DNA of 64,000 bases from Candidatus Propionivibrio dominans (GCA_016709335.1 JADJNC010000011.1:165106-229105), one strand, 5' to 3'. Counted from the first letter of the stretch, positions 36,173 to 46,797 are shown. The notes: a model not told the origin generated them from the sequence alone. Numbers and translations: made by a program.

Positions 36173-36732
36173 AGTGTGATTCCTTTTGCTTTCAAAGCCG
36201 CTGCCAGCGTGTGTGTGGCACGCGAGCAGTGTGTTTTTACGCTGCCTTCTGAGCAGCCCATTGCGGCAGCAGTCTCCGCAACGTCCATGTCCTCCCAGTA
36301 ACGCATGAGGAAGGCTTCGCGTTGACGTGCGGGCAGAAGTTTTATCTCTTTTTCAATAATAACAAGGACTTGAGATTGCTCTAACTGCCCGTCAGGGGTG
36401 TTCGGCGTGTAAGACCCCGATTCAACCTCCAGAGTTTCCAGCGGGTCGTGATCATTTTCATCGCCGGACGAGAATGAAGACAGCAGTGTCGTCCACAGCG
36501 AGCGCACCTTGCTGCGCCGATAGTAGTCACGAATCGTGTTCTGCATGATGCGCTGGAAGAGCATCGGCAGCTCTTCTGCCGGGCGGTCGCCATACTTTTC
36601 GGCAAGCTTCATCATCGAGTCCTGCACGATATCGAGTGCTGACTCTTCGTTACGCACGGCAAACATCGCCTGCTTGAAAGCGCGGCGCTCTGAAGTGGCG
36701 AGAAAATCTGACAGTTCGCTTGGGCTGGCCAG
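36169..36732 (-). CDS. ECF-type RNA polymerase sigma factor
   Basis: A sigma-70 family ECF factor. Region 2 is near the N-terminus (ERRAFKQAMFAVRNEESALDIVQD and LFQRIMQNTIRDYYRR) and region 4 near the C-terminus (LPARQREAFLMRYWEDMDVAETAAAM then GSVKTHCSRA). The frame is open to a TTG at 36807 with no ribosome site. No ATG or GTG occurs between it and region 2. A CTG at 36732 follows AAGGA with eight bases of spacing and would give a 187-residue protein starting at ASPSELSDFL, so I use it. It is first in a four-gene overlapping string and divergent from ilvB. Confidence 0.85.
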   Translation of the reverse strand: MASPSELSDFLATSERRAFKQAMFAVRNEESALDIVQDSMMKLAEKYGDRPAEELPMLFQRIMQNTIRDYYRRSKVRSLWTTLLSSFSSGDENDHDPLETLEVESGSYTPNTPDGQLEQSQVLVIIEKEIKLLPARQREAFLMRYWEDMDVAETAAAMGCSEGSVKTHCSRATHTLAAALKAKGITL

Positions 36733-36875
36733 AATCGAAATCCTTGTTATTGCCGGGCGGGAGACTATCCCTTGATTATCGGCCGTTTGGGCGGAAGCCT
36801 TGACCAATTGTGGTCTAGGCTTTAACGTTACAGGCTTTTTCGAGCATTTTGCCTGGTAAGGCGAGGATGATAACC

Positions 36876-38573
36876 ATGATAAGCGGTGCGGAGATTGTAA
36901 TCAGGTGCCTGCAGGAAGAAAAGGTCGACTATGTATTCGGCTATCCCGGCGGCGCGGTTCTTCATATTTACGACGAACTGTTCAAGCAGGACAAGGTCAA
37001 GCATGTCCTGGTCCGCCATGAACAGGCGGCCGTGCATGCGGCTGATGGTCTGGCGCGCTCGACACACAAGGTCGGCGTGGCTCTGGTGACCTCCGGCCCC
37101 GGCGCGACCAATGCCGTGACGGGGATTGCGACCGCCTACATGGACTCCATTCCCATGGTGATCATCTCCGGGCAGGTGCCTTCGTATTATATTGGTCAGG
37201 ATGCCTTTCAGGAGTGCGATACGGTCGGGATTACCCGTCCCTGCGTCAAGCATAACTTCCTGATCAAGGATGTGCGCGACATCGCCATGACAATGAAAAA
37301 AGCATTCTTCATTGCCAATACGGGACGTCCGGGCCCGGTCGTGGTGGATATTCCGAAGGACATTACTGCCGCAAAATGCAAGTTTGACTACCCGAAAGAT
37401 GTCCAGATGCGCTCGTATAACCCGGTTGTCAAGGGTCATCTGGGGCAGATCAAGAAGGCAGTACAACTGCTGCTAGGCGCCAGGCGGCCAATGATTTACA
37501 CCGGTGGCGGAGTGATTCTCTCGAATGCGGCAGAACTGTTGACCACGCTCACCCGGCGTCTTGGCTTCCCGATTACCAACACGCTGATGGGGCTGGGTGC
37601 CTATCCGGCGACCGATCCGCAGTTCCTGGGCATGCCGGGCATGCATGGCACGCTGGAAGCCAACATGGCGATGCAGCATTGCGACGTATTGCTGGCTATC
37701 GGCGCCCGTTTCGACGATCGGGTGATTGGCAACCCGGAGAACTTTGCTTCCCTGCCACGCAAGATCATTCACGTTGATATCGATCCTTCGTCGATATCGA
37801 AGCGCGTTCGCGTTGACGTGCCGATTGTCGGCAACGTTCCGGATGTGCTCGCGGAGATGATCAAGCTGATTGAGGCTGAACAGGGCAAGATCGAGATTGG
37901 CGACTGGTGGAAGGAAATTGAAGGCTGGCGTTCCAAGCGGTGCATGAGATACAAGCCCAAGAAAGACATCATCATGCCGCAATACGTCATCGAAAAGCTC
38001 TACGAGATTACCGGTGGCAACGCGATCATCACGTCCGACGTCGGACAGCACCAGATGTGGGCGGCGCAGTACTACAAATTTGACCAGCCCCGGCGCTGGC
38101 TCAACTCGGGCGGTCTCGGCACCATGGGAGTCGGCCTGCCCTATGCCATGGGCGCGGCGCTGGCCAACCCGGATTTGCAGGTCGCCTGCGTCACCGGCGA
38201 AGGCTCGATCCAGATGTGCATTCAGGAACTGTCAACTGCCAAGCAGTTCCGTCTTCCGATCAAGATCATCAACCTCAATAACCGTTACCTGGGCATGGTT
38301 CGCCAGTGGCAGGAGATGTTCCACGGTAGTCGCTATGCCGAGTCGTACATGGACTCACTGCCCGATTTTGTAAAGCTCGCCGAGGCTTACGGTCATGTCG
38401 GCATTCGAGTCGAGCGGCCTGAGGAGGTTGAGGGAGCACTCAAAAAAGCCTTCATCGAGCACAAGGACGATCTGGTGTTTCTCGATATCCTCACTGACCG
38501 GGAAGCGAATGTTTTCCCGATGGTAGCGGCAGGCAAGGGCCTGTCCGACATGATTCTGGCCGAAGATCTGTAA
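36876..38573 (+). CDS. ilvB: Acetolactate synthase large subunit
   Basis: A ThDP- and FAD-dependent enzyme of valine, leucine and isoleucine synthesis, about 565 residues from the ATG at 36876 (GAGG upstream; ATG 36867 also possible). It has FGYPGGAVLHIYDEL with the catalytic Glu in VRHEQAAVHAADG, and the ThDP-binding GEGSIQMCIQEL...LNNRYLGMVRQWQ. Length is normal. It heads ilvB-ilvH-ilvC-psd-pssA, an order common in betaproteobacteria, and is divergent from the sigma factor with a short gap. Confidence 0.97.
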   Translation: MISGAEIVIRCLQEEKVDYVFGYPGGAVLHIYDELFKQDKVKHVLVRHEQAAVHAADGLARSTHKVGVALVTSGPGATNAVTGIATAYMDSIPMVIISGQVPSYYIGQDAFQECDTVGITRPCVKHNFLIKDVRDIAMTMKKAFFIANTGRPGPVVVDIPKDITAAKCKFDYPKDVQMRSYNPVVKGHLGQIKKAVQLLLGARRPMIYTGGGVILSNAAELLTTLTRRLGFPITNTLMGLGAYPATDPQFLGMPGMHGTLEANMAMQHCDVLLAIGARFDDRVIGNPENFASLPRKIIHVDIDPSSISKRVRVDVPIVGNVPDVLAEMIKLIEAEQGKIEIGDWWKEIEGWRSKRCMRYKPKKDIIMPQYVIEKLYEITGGNAIITSDVGQHQMWAAQYYKFDQPRRWLNSGGLGTMGVGLPYAMGAALANPDLQVACVTGEGSIQMCIQELSTAKQFRLPIKIINLNNRYLGMVRQWQEMFHGSRYAESYMDSLPDFVKLAEAYGHVGIRVERPEEVEGALKKAFIEHKDDLVFLDILTDREANVFPMVAAGKGLSDMILAEDL

Positions 38574-38586
38574 GGGAACGACAAGC

Positions 38587-39078
38587 ATGCGACACATTAT
38601 TTCAATTTTGCTGGAAAACGAGGCCGGTGCGCTTTCGCGCGTGGCCGGCCTGTTCTCGGCGCGTGGTTACAACATCGAAACGCTGACGGTGGCGCCCACC
38701 GAGGACAACTCTTTGTCCCGGCTGACCATCGTCACCAGCGGTAGCGACGAGGTGATCGAGCAGATCACCAAGCAACTGAACAAGCTGATTGATGTCATCA
38801 AGGTAGTCGATCTCTCTGAAGCCGCGCATATCGAGCGCGAACTGATGTTGATCAAGGTACGCGCCACGGGAAAGGACCGCGAGGAAATGAAGCGCATGGC
38901 AGAAATTTTCCGTGGGCGCATCATTGACGTTACCGATTCGACCTATGTGATTGAACTCACGGGCAGCGGACCCAAACTCGACGCCTTTATCCAGGCCATC
39001 GATGCCGGTTTGATTCTCGAAACCGTTCGCACCGGAGTCAGCGGTATCGGCAGTGGTGACCGCATTTTGAAAGTTTAG
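38587..39078 (+). CDS. ilvH: Acetolactate synthase small (regulatory) subunit
   Basis: A 163-residue protein with an N-terminal ACT domain (MRHIISILLENEAGALSRVAGLFSARGYNIETLTV) and the C-terminal IlvN/H domain (ELMLIKVRATGKDREEM... TGVSGIGSGD). It binds valine and confers feedback control on IlvB. It lies 13 bases after ilvB, so the two are cotranscribed. Confidence 0.97.
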   Translation: MRHIISILLENEAGALSRVAGLFSARGYNIETLTVAPTEDNSLSRLTIVTSGSDEVIEQITKQLNKLIDVIKVVDLSEAAHIERELMLIKVRATGKDREEMKRMAEIFRGRIIDVTDSTYVIELTGSGPKLDAFIQAIDAGLILETVRTGVSGIGSGDRILKV

Positions 39079-39084
39079 TGATGA

Positions 39085-40194
<1,110 letters not shown>

Positions 40195-40200
40195 TTGATG

Positions 40201-40290
40201 CATTGAGGAGTGAGGGGTGAGGAGAGGGGGCATACCCCTTTCCTCGCCCTTCGTTTTTATCCTCAATCCTTTCTCCCCACTCCGCACAGG
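40201..40290. repeat. GAGG/CCTC-rich inverted repeat after ilvC (related copy before ilvC)
   Basis: TGAGGAGTGAGGGGTGAGGA is followed by GGGGGCATACCCC and later CCTCAATCCTTTCTCCCC, so the arms can pair. A related half, CTCCTCAATCCTTACTCCTC, lies before ilvC at about 39129-39148. The pair flanks ilvC within the operon and may be an RNA processing or stabilising element or a simple repeat. Confidence 0.6.
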
Positions 40291-40296
40291 CCATCA

Positions 40297-40932
40297 ATGA
40301 ACTATCCGCATCCGATTCTCGCCCGGGAAGGCTGGCCTTTCATCGCCGGCTCCCTGGTACTTGCTGTTCTGGCATCTTCTGCCGGGCTGTGGTCGCTGCC
40401 TTTCTGGGCGAGCCTTGTTTTCTGCATCCAGTTCTTCCGCGATCCGGCGCGGGTCATTGCCGGCGGGCCAAAGAGCGTGCTTGCTCCGGCCGACGGACGC
40501 ATAGTCGTCGTCGAGGAAACCGACGACCCTTACCTGAATCGCCGCGCACTTAAAGTCAGCGTTTTCATGAATGTATTCAACGTGCATTCGAACCGCTCGC
40601 CGATCGAGAGTGCCGTGCAGCAGAAATGGTACAAGCCGGGCAGTTTCCTCAATGCGGCACTGGACAAGGCTTCGCTTGAGAACGAGCGCTGTGCGCTGCA
40701 TCTGAAAACAAGCGACGGTCGAGACATCACCTGTGTCCAGATTGCCGGTCTGGTCGCACGCCGCATCCTGAATTATGTCGATGCCGGAACGAGGCTGGCG
40801 GCAGGTCAGCGTTATGGATTCATCCGCTTCGGATCGCGTGTCGATCTCTACCTGCCCTTGGATACCCGTGTAAAAGTGGTGATCGGCGAAAAAGTTTATG
40901 CTTCGAGTTCGGTGCTGGCCGAACTTGCCTGA
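40297..40932 (+). CDS. psd: Phosphatidylserine decarboxylase proenzyme
   Basis: From the ATG at 40297 it is 211 residues, the short PSD type. The autocatalytic cleavage site lies at Gly-Ser in [12 protein letters not shown], where the Ser becomes the pyruvoyl group. FFRDPAR, the [12 protein letters not shown] strand and [16 protein letters not shown] are family traits. It makes phosphatidylethanolamine in the inner membrane and is followed by pssA, whose product supplies its substrate. Confidence 0.95.
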   Translation: MNYPHPILAREGWPFIAGSLVLAVLASSAGLWSLPFWASLVFCIQFFRDPARVIAGGPKSVLAPADGRIVVVEETDDPYLNRRALKVSVFMNVFNVHSNRSPIESAVQQKWYKPGSFLNAALDKASLENERCALHLKTSDGRDITCVQIAGLVARRILNYVDAGTRLAAGQRYGFIRFGSRVDLYLPLDTRVKVVIGEKVYASSSVLAELA

Positions 40933-40937
40933 CCCTG

Positions 40938-41702
40938 ATGCCTGAAATCAAACCGCGCAAGACCCTGTTCAATCCCGAGTTGCGCCGTCGCGGCATTTAT
41001 CTGCTGCCGAACCTGCTGACCAGCGCTGCGTTGTTCTGCGGCTTTTTCGCCATTGTTCAGGCGATGAAGGGCAGTTTCGAGCAGGCGGCGATTGCCATTT
41101 TTGTGGCCATGGTGCTTGACGGACTGGACGGGCGTGTGGCGCGGCTGACGCGGACGCAAAGCGCCTTCGGCGCAGAATATGACTCGCTTTCCGATATGGT
41201 CTCGTTTGGCGTTGCGCCGGCGCTGGTGACCTACGCCTGGGCACTCAAGGATATGGGGCGACTCGGCTGGATTGCCGCCTTTCTCTATTGTGCGGGTGCC
41301 GCGCTGCGCCTGGCACGCTTCAACAGCACGGCCGAGGCCAGCGACAAGCGTTTCTTTCAGGGCTTGCCCAGCCCGGCAGCGGCGGCGCTGGTTGCCGGTT
41401 TCGTGTGGGTGATGATCGACACGGGAGTGGAGGGTGCTGATGTACGCTGGTTAGCCGGAGCGCTGGTCATTTTCGCCGGAATCACGATGGTGAGCAGTGT
41501 TCGCTTCTACAGCTTCAAGGATTTCAACCTGCGGCGCAGTGTGCCCTTCGTTTTCATCGTTGCCATTGCCCTGGTCATTGCCCTGCTTTCCTACGAACCG
41601 TCCCTGGCCCTGTTCGGGCTGTTCGTTGTTTATTCCCTTTCCGGTTACGTTGTGGCGCTACGCCAGTTCCTGCGTCGCAAGGCGACATCGAGCGCTGACT
41701 AA
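40938..41702 (+). CDS. pssA: CDP-diacylglycerol-serine O-phosphatidyltransferase
   Basis: A 254-residue polytopic CDP-alcohol phosphatidyltransferase. The signature DGLDGRVARLTRTQSAFGAEYDSLSD follows the D-G-x2-A-R-x8-G-x3-D-x3-D pattern, with G-R-V-A-R in the usual variant. It transfers serine to CDP-diacylglycerol to give phosphatidylserine, the substrate of Psd. It lies five bases after psd. The end overlaps the convergent DUF2069 gene by four bases. Confidence 0.94.
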   Translation: MPEIKPRKTLFNPELRRRGIYLLPNLLTSAALFCGFFAIVQAMKGSFEQAAIAIFVAMVLDGLDGRVARLTRTQSAFGAEYDSLSDMVSFGVAPALVTYAWALKDMGRLGWIAAFLYCAGAALRLARFNSTAEASDKRFFQGLPSPAAAALVAGFVWVMIDTGVEGADVRWLAGALVIFAGITMVSSVRFYSFKDFNLRRSVPFVFIVAIALVIALLSYEPSLALFGLFVVYSLSGYVVALRQFLRRKATSSAD

Positions 41703-42052
41703 ACTTGCCGGCTACCGCTGCGAGTGCGTCTGACATAGCCGATCGCCGAGCAGAAAAAAACGAGTGAAAGCACAATTTCCCCAATGGCCAGCCATTGGCT
41801 GGTGCCGCTTTCGCTGGTGGCGCGCACGATGCCTTCGGTAAAATAAATCAGGATCAGCATCGATGACCACTGGTAGGTGTAGCGGCGACCATGCAGGATG
41901 CCGAAGAGCGGGGCCAGGAGCGGCAGGCATTTGAGGAAAAGCCAGGATCCCCCGGGCTGGATCGGTGCGAGCCACAATTCCCAGGCCAGGCAAAGGAAGA
42001 TCAGCAGAATCAGGCTGATGCAGGAGGATAAATAAAAAAAGCGTGTTGTCAT
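41699..42052 (-). CDS. DUF2069 membrane protein
   Basis: A 117-residue protein with four hydrophobic helices. The sequence around LFGILHGRRYTYQWSSMLILIYFTEG is the recognisable DUF2069 core. Function unknown. It is convergent with pssA and lies after the 42149 gene on the same strand, about 95 bases apart. Confidence 0.85.
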   Translation of the reverse strand: MTTRFFYLSSCISLILLIFLCLAWELWLAPIQPGGSWLFLKCLPLLAPLFGILHGRRYTYQWSSMLILIYFTEGIVRATSESGTSQWLAIGEIVLSLVFFCSAIGYVRRTRSGSRQV

Positions 42053-42148
42053 CGGAGCGGTTTTCGTGGGATTCCGCGCACTATCCTCCTTGCGCGATCT
42101 GTGCTGCAGGTCTCGCCATAAGACATGAGAGGGTACGGAGACGCTGGT

Positions 42149-43675
42149 TTAAACAGAAAGAGAGTCAGGCTCGTTTGAGAAAACCTCGATCTGGCTGTTC
42201 TGTTCGTCAAGGTGGATGCTTTTCATCTCGCGTATTTCAATATTTTCCTTTTCGACGACCAGGATGAGCTTGCCGGGTTGATTGTCCAAGGCTCCTGAGG
42301 GAACGACCAGCATTTCAGTTGCACGCAGCGCCTGGATTTCGGGCAGGATGAGCACCGACAGGTGGCCACTGTTGCTGGCCTCGGCGGGCTGTGCCAGGAA
42401 GGCTGGCACAGCGCGTGTCGCCAGAATCTGAAGACCGAGTTCAATATGCTCCTGATTTTCCGACAGGGCCCAGCGGACGATGCAGATTTGCCAGTTCTCC
42501 CCCGACTCGGTGCGCATCGCGGTGACGTCGCCAACCGACATGCCGACTGTTTTTCCTGAAACGTGCATTACCGCGTAGCCATCGGGGCTTTCATTGGTAA
42601 TCATCCAGCTTGACGTTTCGATACCTGCTTCATCACCCTCCTGGAACAGTCGCCACAGGCTGTCCAGCCCGACACAGAGTACCGAGCGGTAGTTCTGACG
42701 GCGGCGCGGGAAACGTCGCTTGCCCGGTTCGCCCCAATAGGTGATGAGCCGGCGCAGGACACCGCGCCCGGCTGGTGTACCGGCAAAGTCCGGCAGGTTG
42801 ATCTGCCGGGGGGTGTCGCCGGCTTCGAGTGCAGCGAGTTGTTCTCTGAGCAGCGCGGCGAGTCGCGCGCAGGAAAAATAGAGGACGGATGTTTCCGGCG
42901 GCGCCGATTTCCGCGAGCAGGCGAATGCCGCTGCGTCACGCGCCGGATCGATCCAGAACACGGCGGGTGCTTTGCTGGAGGTGCTCGGTGTCGAATCAAT
43001 CCGGTCAGCAAAACGTTCCAGATAAGCTGCGACGAAATCGACTTCGCGCGAGGTGAAAGAAGCCGGTTGTGCACAGGCCAGCAGGATTGCCGAAAAATAG
43101 ATGTTTTGCAGGGTGCCTGAAGCGCCCTCCGGCGTATGGCTGACCAGATCCAGGCGATGGGCTGTGTCGTAAGTCTGATGAAGTTGCTGCCAGATTCCGA
43201 TGCCCGCTGGAGAGGCGGCCAGATTGCTGATCAGGAGGTGCTGTGCGAGTGCGTACAGGCTCCTCCAGAGGGTCAGGCCGGATATCTGGCGCTGGTTGGG
43301 CGCCTGCTCACCGTCATCCCTGTTTGGCGCGGCCAGCAAGTCTTCCGCCAGCGTGCGCAGCAAATCCTGCAGGCTGCGTATCAGTTGCCTGGTTTTACGT
43401 GTAATGGGGATCGGGAGGGCAACGCTACTGAGCGCCGGGAGAAGCGTGGTCAACACTGAAATGCTGCGCAAATACAGGCGCTCCAGCATAGAGGCGCGTT
43501 GCTCAGGAGTGACCCGGCTGGCGCGCAAGGTCGCCAGGTGACTGAGCAGGGGTAGCAGATCGTCTGTGGTATTGATTGGCGGCGGTGCATCCAGCCAGGA
43601 GGAAATGGCGTGCAGGCCCTTCTGCGAAAAAGCAGTGCTGTCGATACCGTCAGAATCCAAAAGCGAATCGGTCAT
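42149..43675 (-). CDS. Large cytoplasmic protein with PilZ-like C-terminal segment
   Basis: 508 residues with no signal or membrane segments. The N-terminal ~330 residues are helical. FPRRRQNYRSVLCVGLDSLWRLF near 340-365 has an RRRxxYR element, and SSWMITNESPDGYAVMHVSG about 35 residues later resembles the N/DxSxxG part of PilZ, so c-di-GMP binding is possible but not shown. The layout (long helical region, then PilZ-like end) recalls the DUF1631 proteins in this window, without clear sequence identity. It stands alone upstream of the ribosomal protein operon. Confidence 0.75.
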   Translation of the reverse strand: MTDSLLDSDGIDSTAFSQKGLHAISSWLDAPPPINTTDDLLPLLSHLATLRASRVTPEQRASMLERLYLRSISVLTTLLPALSSVALPIPITRKTRQLIRSLQDLLRTLAEDLLAAPNRDDGEQAPNQRQISGLTLWRSLYALAQHLLISNLAASPAGIGIWQQLHQTYDTAHRLDLVSHTPEGASGTLQNIYFSAILLACAQPASFTSREVDFVAAYLERFADRIDSTPSTSSKAPAVFWIDPARDAAAFACSRKSAPPETSVLYFSCARLAALLREQLAALEAGDTPRQINLPDFAGTPAGRGVLRRLITYWGEPGKRRFPRRRQNYRSVLCVGLDSLWRLFQEGDEAGIETSSWMITNESPDGYAVMHVSGKTVGMSVGDVTAMRTESGENWQICIVRWALSENQEHIELGLQILATRAVPAFLAQPAEASNSGHLSVLILPEIQALRATEMLVVPSGALDNQPGKLILVVEKENIEIREMKSIHLDEQNSQIEVFSNEPDSLSV

Positions 43676-43831
43676 GGCGCTTGGCGTAGATTAAATTCAC
43701 AACTTCAGCCTGTGAAGTATAGCTTGCAGGCCGGGGTGGAATGTTGGATTTTGTGCGCGCAGTTGCTGCGGAGAGATAAATTCTCCTTGACACGACTGGC
43801 TCGTTGAAAACCGGCAGCGCTTAAATAAGCG

Positions 43832-43859
43832 TTTGTTTTTTGCGCTTTCTTGTTATAAT
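43832..43859 (+). promoter_or_regulatory. Promoter of the rpsP operon
   Basis: A perfect TATAAT (43854-43859) lies 33 bases before the rpsP start. TTTGTT at 43832-43837 is 16 bases upstream and is the best -35. The strong -10 suits a ribosomal protein operon. Confidence 0.6.
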
Positions 43860-43891
43860 TTCGCCCTTTTTCTGAATTCGGAATAAATCCT

Positions 43892-44155
43892 ATGGTTGTT
43901 ATTCGTCTCGCCCGCGGTGGCGCGAAAAAGCGTCCCTTCTACAATCTGGTGGTAGCCGATTCCCGCACCCGTCGTGATGGTCGCTTCATTGAGCGGATCG
44001 GCTTCTACAATCCGATTGCCACGGACAAGGAAGAGGGTCTGCGCATCGCCGCTGATCGCCTGAGCTACTGGCAACAGCAGGGCGCCCAGGTGTCGCTGAC
44101 CGTTGCTCGTCTGGTCAAGCAGTCCGGCGCCAAGGTTTCAACAACGCTTGCTTGA
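43892..44155 (+). CDS. rpsP: 30S ribosomal protein S16
   Basis: The 87-residue protein begins [25 protein letters not shown] and contains [12 protein letters not shown], the classic S16 sequence. It is first in the conserved rpsP-rimM-trmD-rplS operon, expressed from a strong upstream promoter. Confidence 0.98.
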   Translation: MVVIRLARGGAKKRPFYNLVVADSRTRRDGRFIERIGFYNPIATDKEEGLRIAADRLSYWQQQGAQVSLTVARLVKQSGAKVSTTLA

Positions 44156-44162
44156 AGTTCCT

Positions 44163-44705
44163 TTGCCTGAATCTGCCGGTTCGCTAGCGCCTGCCGATAT
44201 CGTTGTTCTGGGCAAGATCGTAGGCCCTTATGGCTTGCGCGGTGCGGTCAAGGTGCATCCTTTTGCCGACGATCCCTTGCTCTGGGCCAGGCTGCCCAAC
44301 TGGTGGGTTGGCCATGAGGGCAGTACTCCCGGGCTGTGGCGCCAGACGCGTTTGCTCAATTGCAAGGCGCACGGCGACATGCTGATTGCGCAACTGGAGT
44401 GTCTTCCTGATCGCAATGCGTCAGAGACAGCCCACGGAATGCTGGTTGGTGTTCCGCGCGCAGCGCTACCGCCGGCAGGCAAGAATGAGTATTACTGGGC
44501 CGATCTGATCGGCCTTGATGTGGTAAATGCCAGGGGCCAGTTGCTGGGCCGGGTGCTCGGGCTGATCGAAACGCCGGCCAACGCTGTGTTGCGGGTTGGC
44601 GATGGTGAGCAAGCCGAGCAGCTTTTACCCTTTGTTGCAACGGTCATTCTTGACGTCGATAGGGTAGCCGGGAAGGTTCATGTTGATTGGGAAGCCGATT
44701 GGTAA
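44163..44705 (+). CDS. rimM: 16S rRNA processing protein RimM
   Basis: 180 residues from a TTG at 44163, seven bases after the S16 stop. The N-terminal beta-barrel shows [21 protein letters not shown], and the PRC-type barrel shows [20 protein letters not shown]. It ends with [13 protein letters not shown] and a VDWEADW C-terminus. It binds S19 and helps mature the 30S subunit. No ATG is available near this position; an upstream alternative lies inside rpsP. Confidence 0.95.
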   Translation: MPESAGSLAPADIVVLGKIVGPYGLRGAVKVHPFADDPLLWARLPNWWVGHEGSTPGLWRQTRLLNCKAHGDMLIAQLECLPDRNASETAHGMLVGVPRAALPPAGKNEYYWADLIGLDVVNARGQLLGRVLGLIETPANAVLRVGDGEQAEQLLPFVATVILDVDRVAGKVHVDWEADW

Positions 44706-44716
44706 CCCGGTCGGTC

Positions 44717-45487
44717 ATGAACAAGCGCTTCACTGTTGATGTGGTGACGCTTTTTCCCGAAATGTTTGTTGCGCTAACGCAGTCAGGAGTCACGCGGCGG
44801 GCGCTGGAAGAAGGGCGCTGGAGCCTGGATTTCTGGAATCCGCGCGATTTTACCGAGGACAATCACCGTACCGTCGATGATCGCCCTTATGGCGGCGGAC
44901 CGGGAATGGTGATGATGCCGGGGCCGCTGGAAGCGGCGATTGAAGCGGCCAAAGCCAGGCAGGCTGCAGCAGGTGTGAGAAAGAGCCGGGTGCTTTGCCT
45001 CTCGCCACAGGGTGTGTCGCTGACGCATCGGCGCGTGATGAATTTTGTAGAGGCGGCAGAAGCTGAAGGCCTCGTGGTGCTCTGCGGGCGCTACGAAGGA
45101 ATTGACGAGCGTTTGATCGAGCGCTGTGTCGATGAGGAAATTTCGATCGGGGATTTCGTGCTTTCGGGCGGCGAAATACCGGCGATGGCCTTGCTGGATG
45201 CTGTCGTCAGGCAGTTGCCCGGCGTGCTGAACGACGCCGAATCGGCAACGCAGGATTCGTTTGTTGCGGGTTTGCTGGATTGCCCGCACTATACGCGACC
45301 GGAGGATTACGCCGGTCAGCGGGTGCCGGATACCTTGTTGTCCGGGCACCACGAGCAGATTCGTCGCTGGCGCCTCAAGCAGGCGCTGGGGCGGACGTGG
45401 CAACGGCGTCCCGATTTGCTTTCGGGGCGTTCGCTGTCGAAAGAGGAAACGCAACTCCTGGTGCAGTTTCAGGAGCAATGCGGTTAG
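44717..45487 (+). CDS. trmD: tRNA (guanine-N1-)-methyltransferase
   Basis: A 256-residue SPOUT methyltransferase that modifies G37 next to the anticodon. The start is the ATG at 44717, 11 bases after rimM. The deep trefoil knot is visible in [14 protein letters not shown] and [10 protein letters not shown], and [13 protein letters not shown] lies upstream. The C-terminal [14 protein letters not shown] is also conserved. Confidence 0.98.
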   Translation: MNKRFTVDVVTLFPEMFVALTQSGVTRRALEEGRWSLDFWNPRDFTEDNHRTVDDRPYGGGPGMVMMPGPLEAAIEAAKARQAAAGVRKSRVLCLSPQGVSLTHRRVMNFVEAAEAEGLVVLCGRYEGIDERLIERCVDEEISIGDFVLSGGEIPAMALLDAVVRQLPGVLNDAESATQDSFVAGLLDCPHYTRPEDYAGQRVPDTLLSGHHEQIRRWRLKQALGRTWQRRPDLLSGRSLSKEETQLLVQFQEQCG

Positions 45488-45525
45488 GATAATAAAACGT
45501 AATGTTTGTAAAACGGAGTTAAAAA

Positions 45526-45894
45526 ATGAATCTGATCGAGCAACTTGAGCAAGAAGAAATCGCCCGTCTGGGCAAGACCATTCCACCCTTTGCGCCGGGC
45601 GACACGGTAGTCGTCCAGGTCAAGGTCAAGGAAGGTGCGCGCGAGCGCTTGCAGGCTTACGAGGGCGTGGTCATCGCCAAGCGTAACCGTGGCCTCAATT
45701 CAAGTTTCATCGTGCGCAAGATTTCGTCCGGTGAAGGCGTTGAGCGTACATTCCAGACCTATTCCCCGCTGGTTGCGGCCATTGAAGTCAAGCGTCGTGG
45801 TGATGTGCGTCGTGCCAAGCTCTACTATCTGCGTGAGCGTTCGGGCAAGTCGGCCCGGATCAAGGAAAAGCTGACGCGCCGGCAGAAGGACTAA
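45526..45894 (+). CDS. rplS: 50S ribosomal protein L19
   Basis: A 122-residue protein with [29 protein letters not shown] and [17 protein letters not shown], as expected of L19. It is last in the rpsP operon and is followed by a strong terminator. Confidence 0.98.
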   Translation: MNLIEQLEQEEIARLGKTIPPFAPGDTVVVQVKVKEGARERLQAYEGVVIAKRNRGLNSSFIVRKISSGEGVERTFQTYSPLVAAIEVKRRGDVRRAKLYYLRERSGKSARIKEKLTRRQKD

Positions 45895-45925
45895 GCACGG
45901 GACGTTTCATCAATCCTCCCGAAAA

Positions 45926-45963
45926 AGGGGGCAGAGTCGCCAGACTCTGCCCCCATGCTTTTT
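45926..45963 (+). terminator. Rho-independent terminator after rplS
   Basis: GGGGGCAGAGTC and GACTCTGCCCCC form a 12-bp stem with a short loop, followed by ATGC and T5. It ends the ribosomal operon and lies 15 bases before the convergent folE2 stop. Confidence 0.85.
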
Positions 45964-45978
45964 GCTGTGGGCGGGTGC

Positions 45979-46797
45979 TCAGGCCGGGCTTCCGTTGCGG
46001 TTTTCGATCAGGGCATAGGCCGAATGGTTGTGGATCGACTCGAAGTTTTCGGCTTCGACCACGTACGAAAAGATGCGCGGTTCGGCATTGAGGCGGGCAG
46101 CCACATCACGCACCATGTCCTCAACGAACTTCGGGTTGTCGTAGGCGCGCTCGGTGACGTATTTTTCGTCCGGGCGCTTGAGCAGGCCGTAAAGCTCGCA
46201 GGAGGCTTCCGCTTCCACAAGCTGGACAATCTCCTCAATCCACAGGTGATCGTTGATTCTGGCCGTTACGGTGACGTGTGAGCGCTGGTTGTGTGCGCCG
46301 CGATCGGAGATTTTCTTCGAGCAGGGGCAAAGGCTGCTCACCGGAACGACGATCTTGATCGTCGAGGCGATTTCGCCGTGGCAGATCTCACCGGTCAGCG
46401 TGACATCGTAGTCCATCAGGCTCTGCACACCGGATACCGGTGCCGCCTTGTTGATGAAATACGGGAAATTCATCTCGATGTGCCCGGTTTCCGCTTCCAG
46501 TTTTTCGAGCATCTCGCGCAACATGATCGGGAAATTCTCGACGGAGATTTCGCGTTCGTGGCTGTTGAGAAGCTCGACGAAACGCGACATGTGCGTACCC
46601 TTGAAGTTGTGCGGCAGGCCGACATACATGTTGAAGACGGCGATGGTGTGCTGCACCCCGCCCGACTTGTCGAGGACCCTGACCGGGTGACGGATCGATT
46701 TGATGCCGACCCGGTTGATGGCGATCTGCCGGGTATCTGCCAGATTCTGAACATCCACCATGGTGTTCGGGATTTGCGGGGCTTGCGGTGCGTTCAT
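45979..46797 (-). CDS. folE2: GTP cyclohydrolase FolE2
   Basis: A 272-residue type IB GTP cyclohydrolase, the metal-promiscuous, non-FolE route to tetrahydrofolate. Landmarks are [20 protein letters not shown] with the metal-binding Cys, and the C-terminal [12 protein letters not shown]. The start overlaps the dxs stop by four bases, so it is cotranscribed with dxs. FolE2 is often used when zinc is scarce, but no Zur-type site could be identified from sequence. Confidence 0.95.
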   Translation of the reverse strand: MNAPQAPQIPNTMVDVQNLADTRQIAINRVGIKSIRHPVRVLDKSGGVQHTIAVFNMYVGLPHNFKGTHMSRFVELLNSHEREISVENFPIMLREMLEKLEAETGHIEMNFPYFINKAAPVSGVQSLMDYDVTLTGEICHGEIASTIKIVVPVSSLCPCSKKISDRGAHNQRSHVTVTARINDHLWIEEIVQLVEAEASCELYGLLKRPDEKYVTERAYDNPKFVEDMVRDVAARLNAEPRIFSYVVEAENFESIHNHSAYALIENRNGSPA

